Shown one piece after another: positions 48,576 through 60,400 of a stretch of DNA of 64,000 bases; position 1 is the stretch's first letter, and every line of letters starts with the position of its first letter. Below the pieces are notes generated by a model, which searched no databases, was not told the origin of the DNA, and was given only the letters and a program-made list of their open reading frames with translations. This stretch comes from Gorsachius magnificus (taxonomy: Eukaryota; Chordata; Aves; Pelecaniformes; Ardeidae), in assembly GCA_034008185.1 (NCBI GenBank), contig CM067081.1, positions 103,859,265-103,923,264 of the forward strand, written 5' to 3'. The position numbers and the translations under genes were made by a program.

Positions 48576-49604
48576 TGAGCCGTAAATTGACTTTTTCAGT
48601 ACGTTTCACACAGCGCTTCCAAGATAATTTCCTAGCACATTCAGAACTGTTAACTCTCTGTACTTGTGTGTGCAGCCATATAGGCATAGGAAAACACATG
48701 CAAAGAACGAGAGCATGTCTGTTAAAGCTGCTTTTACTTTGCATTTTCCTTGTTGTTACTGTCATATACCTTTTCAGCACTTGGTCAATAACATGAAGGG
48801 TTGCAATTATTGGGCATATAAACTTTAGTCTTGTGATCGCTATAATGGCACTTAGATGAAGAGAAGACCTGCTCTGGCCTGTCAAGTGTAGACGTGGCAG
48901 ACCTCATGAAGCACATAAATGGTCTCTTCAAAAGTAATAAGGATAAATGTCAGCAAGGTTGTGATGTTGTGGAGATGAAATCTGTGCATCGGCAGGAAGA
49001 GAGGCTCAGGCTTACCAGACCTGCACAGGGCAGCAGATGGAGAGGCAGAGGCTCAGTGCTTCACTGAAAGCACAGTGCAGGGAAGGACAGTTGAGATTTA
49101 TTACTATCTGGGGAGGACAGGGTCTGTATAATCCAAAATTGAACCTGGTAACTGAGGAATTAAATTTAAAAAGTTAAGGAAGAACTTTTAAGCTAAGACT
49201 GAGAGCAAGCCAAGACACGCAAAAGAGCACATACCTCAGGATGGTGCATTTCACAGGAGTAAAGTACAAAACTGCTATATCCTCAAATAAAAAGTAGGGT
49301 GGAAACAGAAAAAGCAGCAACAGAACAGCAAAGCGTGGCTTAACAAGTAAATCCCCATTTCAGCAATAAAAATTGGCAAGCAGACTAAAGCCGAATATAT
49401 GTGCCTGTTTGTACTAGTGCTAGAACTCTGAACCATGCTAAGTACAGAGAAACTGGAATGTCTGGTTTAAAATTGACATAATTAATAAATTAATATCTCA
49501 GAAACTTGGTAGAAGGGACATAATAAGACCAGTTCTGATTTCAGGGAGTAAAATAATAATTTAAGGAGTGGCTGGAATCAAATAAGGTAAATATCCTAAC
49601 TGTG
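48576..49604. other. Non-coding stretch, nothing recognised
   Basis: AT-rich, with no named repeat. A 107-codon minus-strand frame at 48562-48885 has no recognisable feature. Confidence 0.5.
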
Positions 49605-50201
49605 TGTACTGATCTTGGCTGGGATGGAGTAAATTTTCTTCATAATAGCTTGTATGGTGCTACATTTTGAATTTGTCATTAAAACAGTGTTGATAACACA
49701 GGGATGTTTTAGCTGTCACTGAGCAGTGCTTAAACAGTACCAAGGCCTTTGCTGCTCCTCACTCCACCCCACCAGCAAGGGGGCTGGGGGTGCATGAGAA
49801 GCTGGGAGGGGGCACAGCCGGGACAGCTGACCCCAACTGACCACAGGGGTATCCCACACCGTATGGCATGATGCTCAGCACATAAAGCTGGGGGAAGAAG
49901 AAGGAAGGGGGGAACACTGGGAGCGATGGCATTTGTCTTCCCAAGTCACTGTTACGCATGGTAGAGTCCTGCTTTCCTGGGGATGGCTGAGCACCTGCCT
50001 GCTGATGAGAAGGGGTGAATGAATTCCTTGTTTTGCTTTGCTTGTGTGTGCAGCTTTTACCTTACCTGTTAAATTGTCTTTATCTCAACCCATGAATTTT
50101 CACACTTCTACCCTTCCAATTCTCTCCCTGCCATCCCACTGGTGGGGAGTGAGCCAGTGGTTGTGGAGTGCTTAGCTGCCTAGAAGGCTTAATCCATGAC
50201 A
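49605..50201 (+). mobile_element. Solo LTR of an endogenous retrovirus with 5-bp target duplication
   Basis: The 597-bp element starts TGTACTGATCTTGGCTGGGA and ends AATCCATGACA, giving TG...CA termini. It is bracketed by CTGTG at 49600-49604 and 50202-50206. A 5-bp duplication fits ERVL-type integration. It carries a TATA-like CATAAAG at 49881-49887 and an ATTAAA-like site near 50067-50073, placing the sense strand on plus. No internal region or second LTR is attached, so it arose by LTR-LTR recombination. It resembles a common bird LTR family; the 29453 element is a diverged relative. Confidence 0.92.
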
Positions 50202-51989
50202 CTGTGTGAATCATTATTGCAGAATCCCTCTGGTCTTTAATTCTTTGCCAATACAGAAAGAGCACAGTCATGGATCTAGACTACTGAGCATCCCACCGGG
50301 GTGGGACAATGACCATAACATGGTAAGGAAGACCAAGAGACTACAAGATTAGAAATCACAATAGTAATAGGAATCTTCATATCTTCCAGATAGACTCAAT
50401 ACCTGTCATGACAGGGCATGTTGCAGACAATATTATTTTAAAGACTGTAAAGGATTGCTTTTTCAATTAATTGGTCAGAAAATCCACAAGGGAAAAGCCA
50501 TTCTTGGTTTAAAGTAGAGCATGTGACCTGTTTCAAGATGCAGCCACTGAAGTTCTTCTCAGTAAAAGAGGCCATAAAGTATTCAAATTGACCTTCTTGT
50601 AGGACTGAAAAGTCAAAACACAAATCCACAATAATAACACTAAACTTAAGAAGTGGAACTATAATCAAGTAAAGAATTTTATTGGGAGGAAATTAAAAGG
50701 AACAACCGAAAAGGTAAAATGTTTGCAGGTAACCTAAAGACCGCTTCAGGACGACACCATATTCCAGTCTGAGAATAAAACTTGAAAATGTTTTCGAGGG
50801 CAAAAAAACCCCCAAAACATCCCAAGCAACAATGATTAACAGTTCAGTGAAAGCATAAAAAACTGTTTTCAGAAGTGGGAGTTGCATCATTATTTGGGAA
50901 GCAGACCAATTAATTCTTGGCATCCAGAATTACACATTCTAGAGAAGCTTTCAGAATTTTGCAGCCTTCCCATGAGGGCCACTGTGTGAGCAGTCTGAGG
51001 CAGCAAAGGCCTTCAGCTATGAGAAAAAGATGCTAAAAGGATTCAGATATGCAGCTGCCAGCCTGCTAACTGTGGCTGGTAACCTGTGCCCTAAAGTAGC
51101 CTCAATGCCAGAAGAAGAGACAGTGACACCTGTAAAGACAATTATTTTGAATAAAATTCCTGGATGGGAGAAATTCAGGAATTGCAAGCAAATAGTATTT
51201 GCATTGGTAAATTAGTCAGAACAACAGTAAACCCCAAGTTAGTACATGCCTAAATAGATAATGAACATGTATCCACATGACTTCTGTGGAGGGAAGAAAT
51301 CTGTTAGATTCTTTTCGAATTAGCAATGAGACAAATACCCGATAATAAAAGACAGATGACTTTTTGTCTTTTTTTTTTTTTTAAAATTGGCTTCCAGAGA
51401 AGCTGAATGTATGTATATCTGATTTAATTTGGAACTGTTTCTAAAACAGCTCAGCATTTTAGAACTGCCCCAGAGTACATCAAATTGGCAACAAAACCCT
51501 GACACATCACAAGCGAACATATGTCTTCTCTGAAAAACCGCGTTTGAGTGTCTAGATACAGCCTACATCTTCAAAAATGCAGCACTGAAGTGATGTTAAT
51601 GTCTATTCAGAAACACAAAGAATAAAAACTACTCTTCAGTAATTTCAATTTTTGAAATTTTTTTAGTGATAAACGTAGAACTCATCACCAATTTCAACCT
51701 CTCTTTTTTTTACCAACTACACTATGTAATTGCTCACTTCTACTATTTTATACTGTAGACTTTTTTTTTATTTTCTTTGTATGTCTGAAGCTATCTTCTG
51801 ACCTTTGTTTGGACCAGGACTTTGAAAAATTCCCATCATTGTTGAACTTCCCTGGCGGTTTTTTTTTTTCATTTCCTTGAGAAGACTACAGACTGTTACT
51901 CATTGTTTTAATTTGCAGTTTCTGTAATTTCACATCAAACCGAACTAGACAATTTAATCAAGGGAACACAAGAACGTTACTCAAAAAGT
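50202..51989. other. Non-coding stretch, nothing recognised
   Basis: A T run (51368-51382) and A/T-rich homopolymers are present. Minus-strand frames of 76 codons at 50438-50668 and 50693-50923 have no domains. No repeat is named. Confidence 0.5.
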
Positions 51990-53130
51990 AAAATGAATAA
52001 TGGCAAAAGCAACAAATAGTTTCGTAAGGGGCTTTAAATGTTTATTCCAATGTATGCTGATTGTGCCTAAGAGCAGCAAAATGTAAATTAAGTTAGTACG
52101 TGAGCTTATCACTAGGAAACAAGCCTTTTTTTTAAAAAAAAAGGAGAAAACCCCCCTAAATTAAGCCCAATGTGGGTTAGGCCCACCCGTTACATAAGCC
52201 CCTAATCCACATCAAAACCTTTTTAGTAACATATGGGCCATAATAATTTCCGGTGCTCTTTACTTCTTAAGCATAACAAGCTGTTATCTGAGAGGGACTT
52301 ATATTTGCATTTGTAGTTACTAAAGAGATCAAAACTGGAATTTTCCCATAAGGATCATTAGAGCCCATTAAAAAGTCTGCGATTCATGGTTAACGTTATT
52401 AGTTAGCAAAGAGTAGTGTTAAGGCGTCAGGAACAAGCAATCCAAATCACAGTTCCCGATGGAAATGCAATGGCAGAGGTACAGTATGCACGTATGGGCA
52501 TGGGGGCCCATGAAAAATAAATGCAGGCTGTCTGCGTTAACTTCTGCCTAAGTGCAGAGGTGAGAGAAATGGTGTGCTTTCTGCCTTTCGTCTTTAAAAT
52601 GAGAACGCATTACACGAGAGTATTTTTGCCGCATCTAATAACCAGTTTAGATTTATTTTCTTTAGAATACAACCTTTGTATTACAAACAATACTCGATGA
52701 CAGAGTATCCAATTAATTGCTAGCTTTATATGCATACAGCACATAATGAATTTACATGGGTGTAGAAAAACAAAGCAATATTCATCCTTAGTGTAATCCC
52801 CCTAATTATGGATGTATGTTTCAGTTTTCATCTGCTCCATTATTCAGAGCATCCATTCTCCTTCCATTCATTCTTTTGCATCTCTCAAACCTTCCTCTGT
52901 GGCCATGCTGCCCCTTAAAAATAGCCTCTTATTAAGACATAACTAATCTTGTGGCCAGATGAATGAAGTAACAACTATTCCTCACGAATGCCTAGGATTT
53001 ACTTTAAATTGTGAGATATTTGCAAGTACAGCCTGAACAAGTTGCTTTTCTCTCAAGCTGTTCAGGGAAATATAGGGACGTCACCGAAACATATAATGTA
53101 TCTCTGCAGGAAAGAGAGTCCACGGTTGCC
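51990..53130. other. Conserved-looking non-coding block (candidate enhancer region)
   Basis: Over about 1.1 kb there are no recognisable repeats, few homopolymers away from the left edge, and many homeodomain-type cores: CCAATTAATTGC at 52708-52719, TAATTATGG at 52803-52811 and others. CpGs are kept in an AT-rich setting. This is the usual appearance of deeply conserved developmental enhancers in gene deserts. The call is by appearance alone; a cross-species alignment would be needed to support it. Confidence 0.3.
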
Positions 53131-54328
53131 TCTTTGCTCTGCATGGTGTAATACAGGTCTGAAAATATAGAATTGGAGCTTTAAACTTAGATGTTAAGCC
53201 ACGCAGAGAAGAAGATGGTCTTTTTATTTGCCTAAAAAGGGCCATGCCCACCTACAGTGCTGCAGCAACCAGAATAATAGTAATGCTTTAAAAAAAGGAG
53301 ATATAGGCCAAAACCTGGCATTAACTAAACTCTAATAGCTGTTGCATTGACTGCAATCCAGACAAAAAAAGATGACAGCTAGTCACCCTGGTGAAGAAGG
53401 GAGAGGACCTCCAAGTACAAAGATGATTTTTGCCCTTTACTGGTGTTTAGCTGATTTAAAGGTAAGCTGAAGACTTAAAATCCATTGTTTAAAACTGAAA
53501 ATTATTCCTTTCCCCCCTCCCCCAACAATATATTCTAATCTTGTTCACTTTACTTGAGAACATGGTGAAAAATCGGGAAGAACTGTGTGGCAATGACTTT
53601 CCTGAATGGAAAAGAAATGTCAAACAGGATTGCTCTGCACGCACATGTGCCACGGAGAGGTGGTGGATCAACCTCTCTGCCTTTCAGCAGAAGGAGCAAG
53701 AAACTCCCAGATGAAAGCCTTGGTCACATCCTCCCAGGACCTGCTGGGTTCCTCTAGCATCACCTTGAGCAGGAAGCTTCTCTTCCTCCTTTCCAAAGTA
53801 CAAACAAATCCCAGCCTCAGCTGATTTATAATTCTGGCTAGAGGGTGTTCTTTATTTATCAGATGGGAGCTACACACACACACAAAAGCCTTTTTTGCTT
53901 TGTATTTCACCTCTAATTTGGAGTACCCAGTATCCCTCTTACCTTCCTTTGTCACCTTAGGACTCCCCTATAGGAACCACAGCACTGTCTAAATAAATAC
54001 CAGCACAGTACAGTGTGGAAATTCAGAAAGAGAAAAAGGTTATGTGCAGTCAGAAAGCACACCCACTTTAAAACTCCACTTAGTTCAGCTAGGTGTTGTT
54101 CGTAACATTTATTTCCTATGAAATCCCCCACGGCTCCTGTCTTCTCTTCCAAAGCAGCACTCTTTCTTGAGGAAAGTGAATCAAACATTAAAGAATCTTC
54201 TTGGAGTAATTTCTCAGAGCAGGCAGCATCCTTCTCCAGTCAGAAAGTGTGAAGATTGATGCCCGGACTGAACTAGCTCCCGCGGAGTTGATGGATAGCA
54301 TCTCCATGGTCCTTTCACTGATTCTGTC
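53131..54328. other. Non-coding stretch with a short CA repeat
   Basis: A (CA)n run of about 12 bases lies at 53873-53884. Opposed frames up to 95 codons (53668-53955, minus) are unremarkable. Confidence 0.5.
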
Positions 54329-54360
54329 ATTGGCATAAGCCAATGCATATTTTATGCAAA
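54329..54360. promoter_or_regulatory. Candidate NFI-like palindrome with octamer-like sites
   Basis: ATTGGCATAAGCCAAT (54329-54344) is a perfect inverted repeat with a 4-bp centre (ATTGGC-ATAA-GCCAAT), close to the NFI consensus TTGGC-N5-GCCAA but one base short in the spacer. It overlaps ATGCATAT and is followed by ATGCAAA (54354-54360), both POU/octamer-like. Motif recognition is by eye and activity is inferred. Confidence 0.3.
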
Positions 54361-56111
54361 AGATGAGGAGTTTGAGGGAGGGAGAAAAAATCTGCTTGGC
54401 CTGCAGAAACAAAAATCAATAGCGGTGAAACTCACTGTTTTACTGTACAGAACTTATAGCCCAGTAATTAAACTGTACAGTTGCACAGAATGAGCTCTAT
54501 CCATTAGGAGCATGACCTTTCTTTCTAGGAGAAAGATTACTTAAATGCAACAATACACCAAAACTTTGCTAACATAAAATGAACCAGTGCCTACTCATGA
54601 AAGGCCATGTGTAGACATGGTATGAGGTTACTTAAGCTGTTATTTGGAAATTTAGGAAGGGCATCCTCTCTAGATTTTGCACAAAATTGAGAGACGTTTG
54701 CTTTACAGAGACAGATCCACCAGAGATGCTGCCAGCCTTACTGTGGCTTTCTAGGCCAGAGGTGCCACTGAGCAGTTGCATACTCTGTAAAAACCCTATT
54801 CTGCTCTTCCTTCCACCTATGCTGGTCCCTGAGAGAAACTCTTGAGAGAACTAAACAGAAGGGATGAAAGTTTTGCTGCCACATGGCCAAGTGATGATCA
54901 GATGCTACAGAAATAAGACATCTGAATACAAGTAGGATAAGTAACCATATACAGTCTTAAGCACAAAGAGTCTTTTAGGGAGATAAAAGAAGCTTTATTT
55001 TTGCCCTGAAGTGGTTTATGAGAGCAGCCTTTGGACCTGTAAGCTACAAAACAGATAAACTATCTAGGAAATACTTAATTCTGAAGAAAACTAATTAAAA
55101 TCAAGCTCTTCAATAAACGTATTCTCCCAGGAGAAGGCAATCCCAAACAGCCAGTTACTTTCCATTTGGGAAGCTATTTATTGAGCACATGCTAAGTCTT
55201 CCTCTCATATATGCTCTCCGAGCCTATGAAGAAGCTAGATACAGCAAAACAAATATCGTCTGTTCCCTGAATACACTCAGCCAGGGAAGCAAGACTCCTA
55301 GGCTCGTGTATCTTACCATCCAGCTCAGGATCATAGTCATGTATGACATTTTTGAGCCTGTAAGATTTACAGGAAAATAAGAACAGGTCAAGAACCGTAT
55401 TCTTCTCTCAGTTATACAATAATTTGCAATCAGGACTTTGTTCAAGCAGATGCATTATCACTATTTGAGGAATACTGCTGCTCTCTGCAATGTGTCTTAA
55501 CAAATTAACACTTGCCAAGTGCTTTGATGAGAGCTCTCCCATGAGGACTGCCTTGATGTTTCTTGCTGCTGACAAGCGCCTTATGCCCAATCTCAGGAAA
55601 AAATGAGGAGGAGCACTGTCACGTTCCCCTCATGACTTTAGTTCTCAGCACCATGGCCTTGTTTTTCAATCCAGGAATGCTAGCAGGACAAAAGGTTGGA
55701 TGGCACACATCCAGCTTGTGCGGGAGCTCTCTTCCAATGGCAGTGGTACCGTGCTGGTCAGAGGGTTAACCGCCTCTCTCTGCAATGTACATTTCCAAAC
55801 TACTTGCCCGCAGCTAGCAACATACTATCTTGGCCTAAATACCCTCTTCTCAAATTGCTTTGGAGTGAACGAGTTAAGTAGCAGTTAAGTGCCCATGGTA
55901 CACTGGAAAACACACATATGGATCAGGTCTTTTTCTCTCTTATGTGCTTAAGCCACTGCATACATTGGCTTGTGATCCTGCCCTAAAAAATATATACCTA
56001 TTGAACCAAACTGACTTTGTTCGCTATAGACTCCTGCATAATTCAAAGCCTGACTGGCCTATTAAGCAGAAGGTTTTCATTTCTTCCAGCTAGCTATTTA
56101 AAGATTATATA
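54361..56111. other. Non-coding stretch, nothing firmly recognised
   Basis: No gene called. Just before 56112 a frame reads 'PASYLKIIY' (about 56080-56108), which vaguely resembles the APSYANIYM block that precedes the YIDD motif in Penelope-like reverse transcriptases, but the expected spacer to YIDD is missing. Confidence 0.4.
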
Positions 56112-56393
56112 TTGATATTATCTAGGTATATTGATGATATCCTTTTCGTTTGGAAGAGTGACTGGATCAGCAAACAGTTAACACAACTTAATCACACATC
56201 CCAAGATTATTCAGTTAGATGGTCCACAGTCATGTATCCCAGCAGATGTATCGAACTGAGCACTGTAGAGACCTACAAGAAGTCAACAAAACCAATTTCA
56301 TTACAAGCTTGTTTGGATTTCAGTCAAAGTCACAAGCCTAATACTGCACAGGGCACAACTGCCATTTTAATACATCAAAAGGACATAATTTAA
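56112..56393 (+). pseudogene. Penelope-like element reverse-transcriptase fragment
   Basis: Penelope-like elements are eukaryotic retroelements whose RT is related to telomerase. This 93-codon open frame begins TTG (no true start is implied) and at residues 5-14 reads RYIDDILFVW, close to the family's RYIDDIFFIW. The catalytic aspartates lie at 56133-56138. Further on it has 'LNHTSQDYSVRWS' where the family has LN...IxFTxxxS, 'IELSTVETYKKSTKP' where the family has I-x-FLD...LYRKPTD, and 'SQSHKPNTAQG' matching the SxHPxHxKxG block. The order and spacing of these blocks fit. The upstream palm, fingers and any GIY-YIG endonuclease are absent, so it is an inactive fragment. The FLD motif is degraded, and chance similarity is not excluded. 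Confidence 0.6.
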
Positions 56394-57289
56394 ATGAAAG
56401 CAAGTAATTATGACATGCAGATAAAATGTATTTTAATGTATGCCAATCAACTGAAGTTCAATTTTAATGTATGTCATTGACTGAAACAAATTCTGGTAAT
56501 ATCTGTCTGTAATACTATTCCTTTCCGCCCTTTCCTCCTGTCTACTGCTCTTTCCTCCCCTCATACACTTCAAATTGAGATAAATATAATGAGTAAAATA
56601 CACCAAATCATTATGATAACATGGTTCAGCAGGAATAGGATATTTCATTGATTTTTCTGCTTGCACTGTAAGAACCACTGTGTTCAAGAATTCAGAGGAG
56701 CAGAAAACTGAAGGACATATAATGAGAATGTTGTGTACTTCAGTCACTCAGTGTATTTGCATCCTCATAATAAAATTAAACGACCCCTCTTACTCCACTT
56801 TTATTTCTCAGCACAGCATTTAACATTTTTCAGTCATTGTAAAAATGCTTGGTTTCTTTCTTAACAGTAAAGATGTCGAAGTTATAACAGTGATGCTACT
56901 AACAATTCACACTTTTTTTCCAGAGAAATGCTGTCCATCATGTTATACCTAGAAAGGTTTACATGTTTTTGAGATTTGTTTTAAGGGTGGGCTTTCAAAA
57001 GGTAATTGCTGTAAATCATTTGAGGGTGGAGACATATGACGTGCCAATGAAGAGTGCTGAAGCCAGAGGTATTTGCCTCCCCAAATTGTAAAAGACTATG
57101 CAGTGTTTAAGAAAATGTCATTGACATGATGCCAGCTAGTCAAGCAAAAGAGAAAGAGTTAAATCACCAATGTGAATTCAGGAGATTTTTGGATTGGATT
57201 TTGGCTTTGCTTCTGGGTTCCTTTCAATTTAATGCTGGGCATATATACTTAATCCCTGAATGCTTTATATTCTGCTATCTAAAACTAAA
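56394..57289. other. Non-coding stretch, nothing recognised
   Basis: A 104-codon minus-strand frame (56433-56747) has no recognisable domain. A trace of an old amniote repeat (gtgggctttcaaaaggtaa) lies near 56988-57006. More of the Penelope-like element may be hidden here but cannot be read. Confidence 0.45.
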
Positions 57290-57445
57290 ATAATAGTACT
57301 TTCTGTCATGACATGTCTGTCTTGTCCTTCTCTGTGAGCCCTTTCGGACAGGTGCTGTCTCTTACTACATGTCTGCGTCATGCCTAAACATGGGGCTTTG
57401 AATGTGACTGATGCATCTTAGTAATAATAAAATAACACTTTCTAT
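57290..57445 (+). repeat. Ancient amniote interspersed repeat tail
   Basis: 'cttctctgtgagccctttcggacaggtgctgtctcttactacatgtctg...taataataaaataa' follows, with decay, the old amniote repeat tail of the form 'tctgtaagctcttcggggcagggactgtctctta...aataataataa'. I read it as an old L2/L3/CR1-like LINE 3' end, related to 36325-36425. The family name is uncertain. Confidence 0.55.
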
Positions 57446-60400
57446 CAATGCTTCTCTGTAGAGGGTGCTCCTGGCAATAAGAACTGGGGATTTAGTCAAT
57501 TAATCCTAATTTACGTCATTCTCTGAGGTATTAGCATAACATCTTGCAGCGAATGACTTTAAATAAACATGTTCAGAGGTATTACAACGCATGTATATTA
57601 TCTCAGACACTGACTCCCACAAGGGCAGCTGAACATCATGTATGCACGCTGAAGATGAACGTGTAAGTTTAATTTGCAACTCTGGCTCTTTCATGTAAAA
57701 GGGAGCTTAAGGCTGACGAAGATCCACTGGACCAAGAGTGCATGGCTGTGCCCTGTGCAGCTGCTGTTTCTTCTGAACGTCATTTTGATGATGCGCTGAA
57801 GTAAAATTAATAGCTTAACTTAAATCAGTGGGCATGCTTTGTGGCTGCTTGTTGACTAACTTTAGGTGCCTAATTACTAAGCTCATCTCCTAGGCTCCTT
57901 ATGTACTGAGAAAGGGGCATCCCAGAGCACCTGAAACAGGCTCATGCTTTGAGCCGCCTCCTGGAAGAACATGTTTCCATTGACTAACTACAGAGGGAAC
58001 CTGCTTCCTAGTTTAGACATTTTACAGTCTATGCTGCAAGCTACTCACTGTGAAAGCCACAACACTGCCTCAAATCCATGGCTGGGTTTTTGGTTTTGTT
58101 CTGTATCAGTCCAAAAATTCATTCTCAGTCAAAAATCTTCACAGTCATAAATTAAATTCTCATCAATCTGAGTATGAAATACAGCAATATTTATTAAAAG
58201 ACTCAAATACCAAGAGGCTTAATTAGGCCAACTTTTATTTTTGCAGTTAAAGTGCAACATCAACCTTTCTGGTGTGCTACAGCCATTTTGTGCCAAACAC
58301 TTGATGTTAAATGGCAGATATTCCCTGCACAGCCATCTGGCGGTGGCAGGAAAGTGGCACAGAGCACGGCTGGCATCCTGAGGAGCATGCTAGTGACCCA
58401 AAGCCACCCCTGTCCTCTCTTCTGCCATGGCCTCCTCCAAGTCAAAATTGACAGGTACCACTTATGAGACTTGAGTTCTTAAGTTTCCATGAACACGTAG
58501 CTGCTACTGTTGCTTTCTCGTTACTCTTTCTTTTTCAGTGGGATGGTCATGATACCGTTCATCCTGTAGAGTACGGCCTTCAGCTGGTTTTCTGGCTTTC
58601 AGTATGGCTGTTTCCGTGAGTAGCATGCTCTGCAGCATAGACATGGCTGTTGACATCTGACCGTCTTCATCCAACAGTTTTCCTATGGTTTATATTTTTC
58701 AAGATTATTCATAATTTCACTAGACACCAACACAGATTCAGTTCCCTTTTGGAAATGTTGTTAGAAGGACCTAACGCTACTTGAACATAATTCATTATTA
58801 TAAATGACCACGTTTAAAAATGGGCATGGTCTTCAATAAAGAAAGTGCAGAATAAATTGCAGAATACCACATTTTACTGAGGTTATATGGTAAATGGCAA
58901 AGTTTCTTCATTGTCTTCATTTCTTGCAATGCCAGCTGCCACTGACATCTAAGTACTCTCAAATAAATACTCTAACACAGTATTTTGAACTTTTTTCCCC
59001 TGCAAAGGGAATTTCACTTGGCTGACAAAGCATGAATTAAGTCTTATCTCTAGTACCTCTATGGCATATAGCTAGTGACCACTTTTGAGAAAGAAAATAT
59101 TTCCTTTGACATTTTAGATGAAAGTAATGCATTCTGTTTTGTTCTACAGGTAGTTCGCATAAGGGCAAAGTCCTGTTATATTCACAAAGACAGAGTTCAA
59201 TGGTGGTTTAAAAGTGCCTTTTACATCTGTGAAGACAACTACTCTATTACAATAGCATGCAGATTCAAAGAGAACAGTCTTTCTGCCACAAGCAAGGCTT
59301 AGTTTATTTTTGTGTCAGCAGAAAGCTTTGCTTTCCTTCATAGCTTGGGATTAAAATAGGCTTATTTATTAAAAATGTTATGTGTTATTTTCCTTGGCAG
59401 GTTATTCAGATAAAACCACTAAGTATCCTCTAGTGTTTTCACTGGAAAAGGGAAAAGGCAAGTTTTTGAGACAAGATAATGGAGTTACCACTCTAAACTT
59501 CCCTTAAGATGAGCCAAGAGACTGAAGAATGGGGTTTAGAAATTAATCGAAGGAGGAGCTTCTAACTCCAGTGCCAATAAAAGTAGCTCTTAGGATGCTA
59601 TGTGTGAATATAATGGGCTTGACACGAGCTAAACTAAAACTCTGGGCATGCTTAGCTTCCTTGCATTAAAAAGTCAGGCTGCAAATAATGTTTGACTAGT
59701 GATAAGGCCACGTCAAAAACAGTATCTGCCTTGGGGGAAAATATGAAAACATTGCGTGGGTGATGCTTCAAAAAACTGATAGCAAAAAAATATGAATTCT
59801 GGGCACACATTCTACTGCTCAGTTCCACAAAATTGTCACTGAACTGTGAAGCTGGGAGTAGATTAGGATATCAGAACAGTCAGAATTTAAGAAAGGAGAT
59901 TAAACAGTAATACTTTCTGTTAAGAAAATGACACACCCTTAGTAAATACTCTTACCAGCCAGCTCTAGTAAAAGGCAGAATAATCACATACACTGCAACA
60001 GCACAGCTAAGAACAGTAATCGGGGTGGTCCCACAACATGATGGACAGGGAAGGTTAATTTACTTAATGCACTGGTTTCCCACATACTTGTGTGTCAGAC
60101 ACCATGTGCAGAGCAAGTGAGGCAGAAGACAGAACTTCATACTTTCCTTAAGGATTGTGGTTGTACAAGACTGATTGACCTGGGAAAGTGGGGCAGGATT
60201 TAAAGTAGAGCAGAAGCAAATTTAATTCATCTTTCAGATACAATGTGCTTTGTTCTGTATACGCTCTATGAAAGAGCTTCCTGAACGGCCCTGAAAAGAG
60301 TCCTGATCCTTAGATAGCTACAGGAGTCAGAGAAACCCACCACATCTTTGGCCAGTGGAGGGACATCTGATATGTGACAACTAAAACACACCAGACTGCA

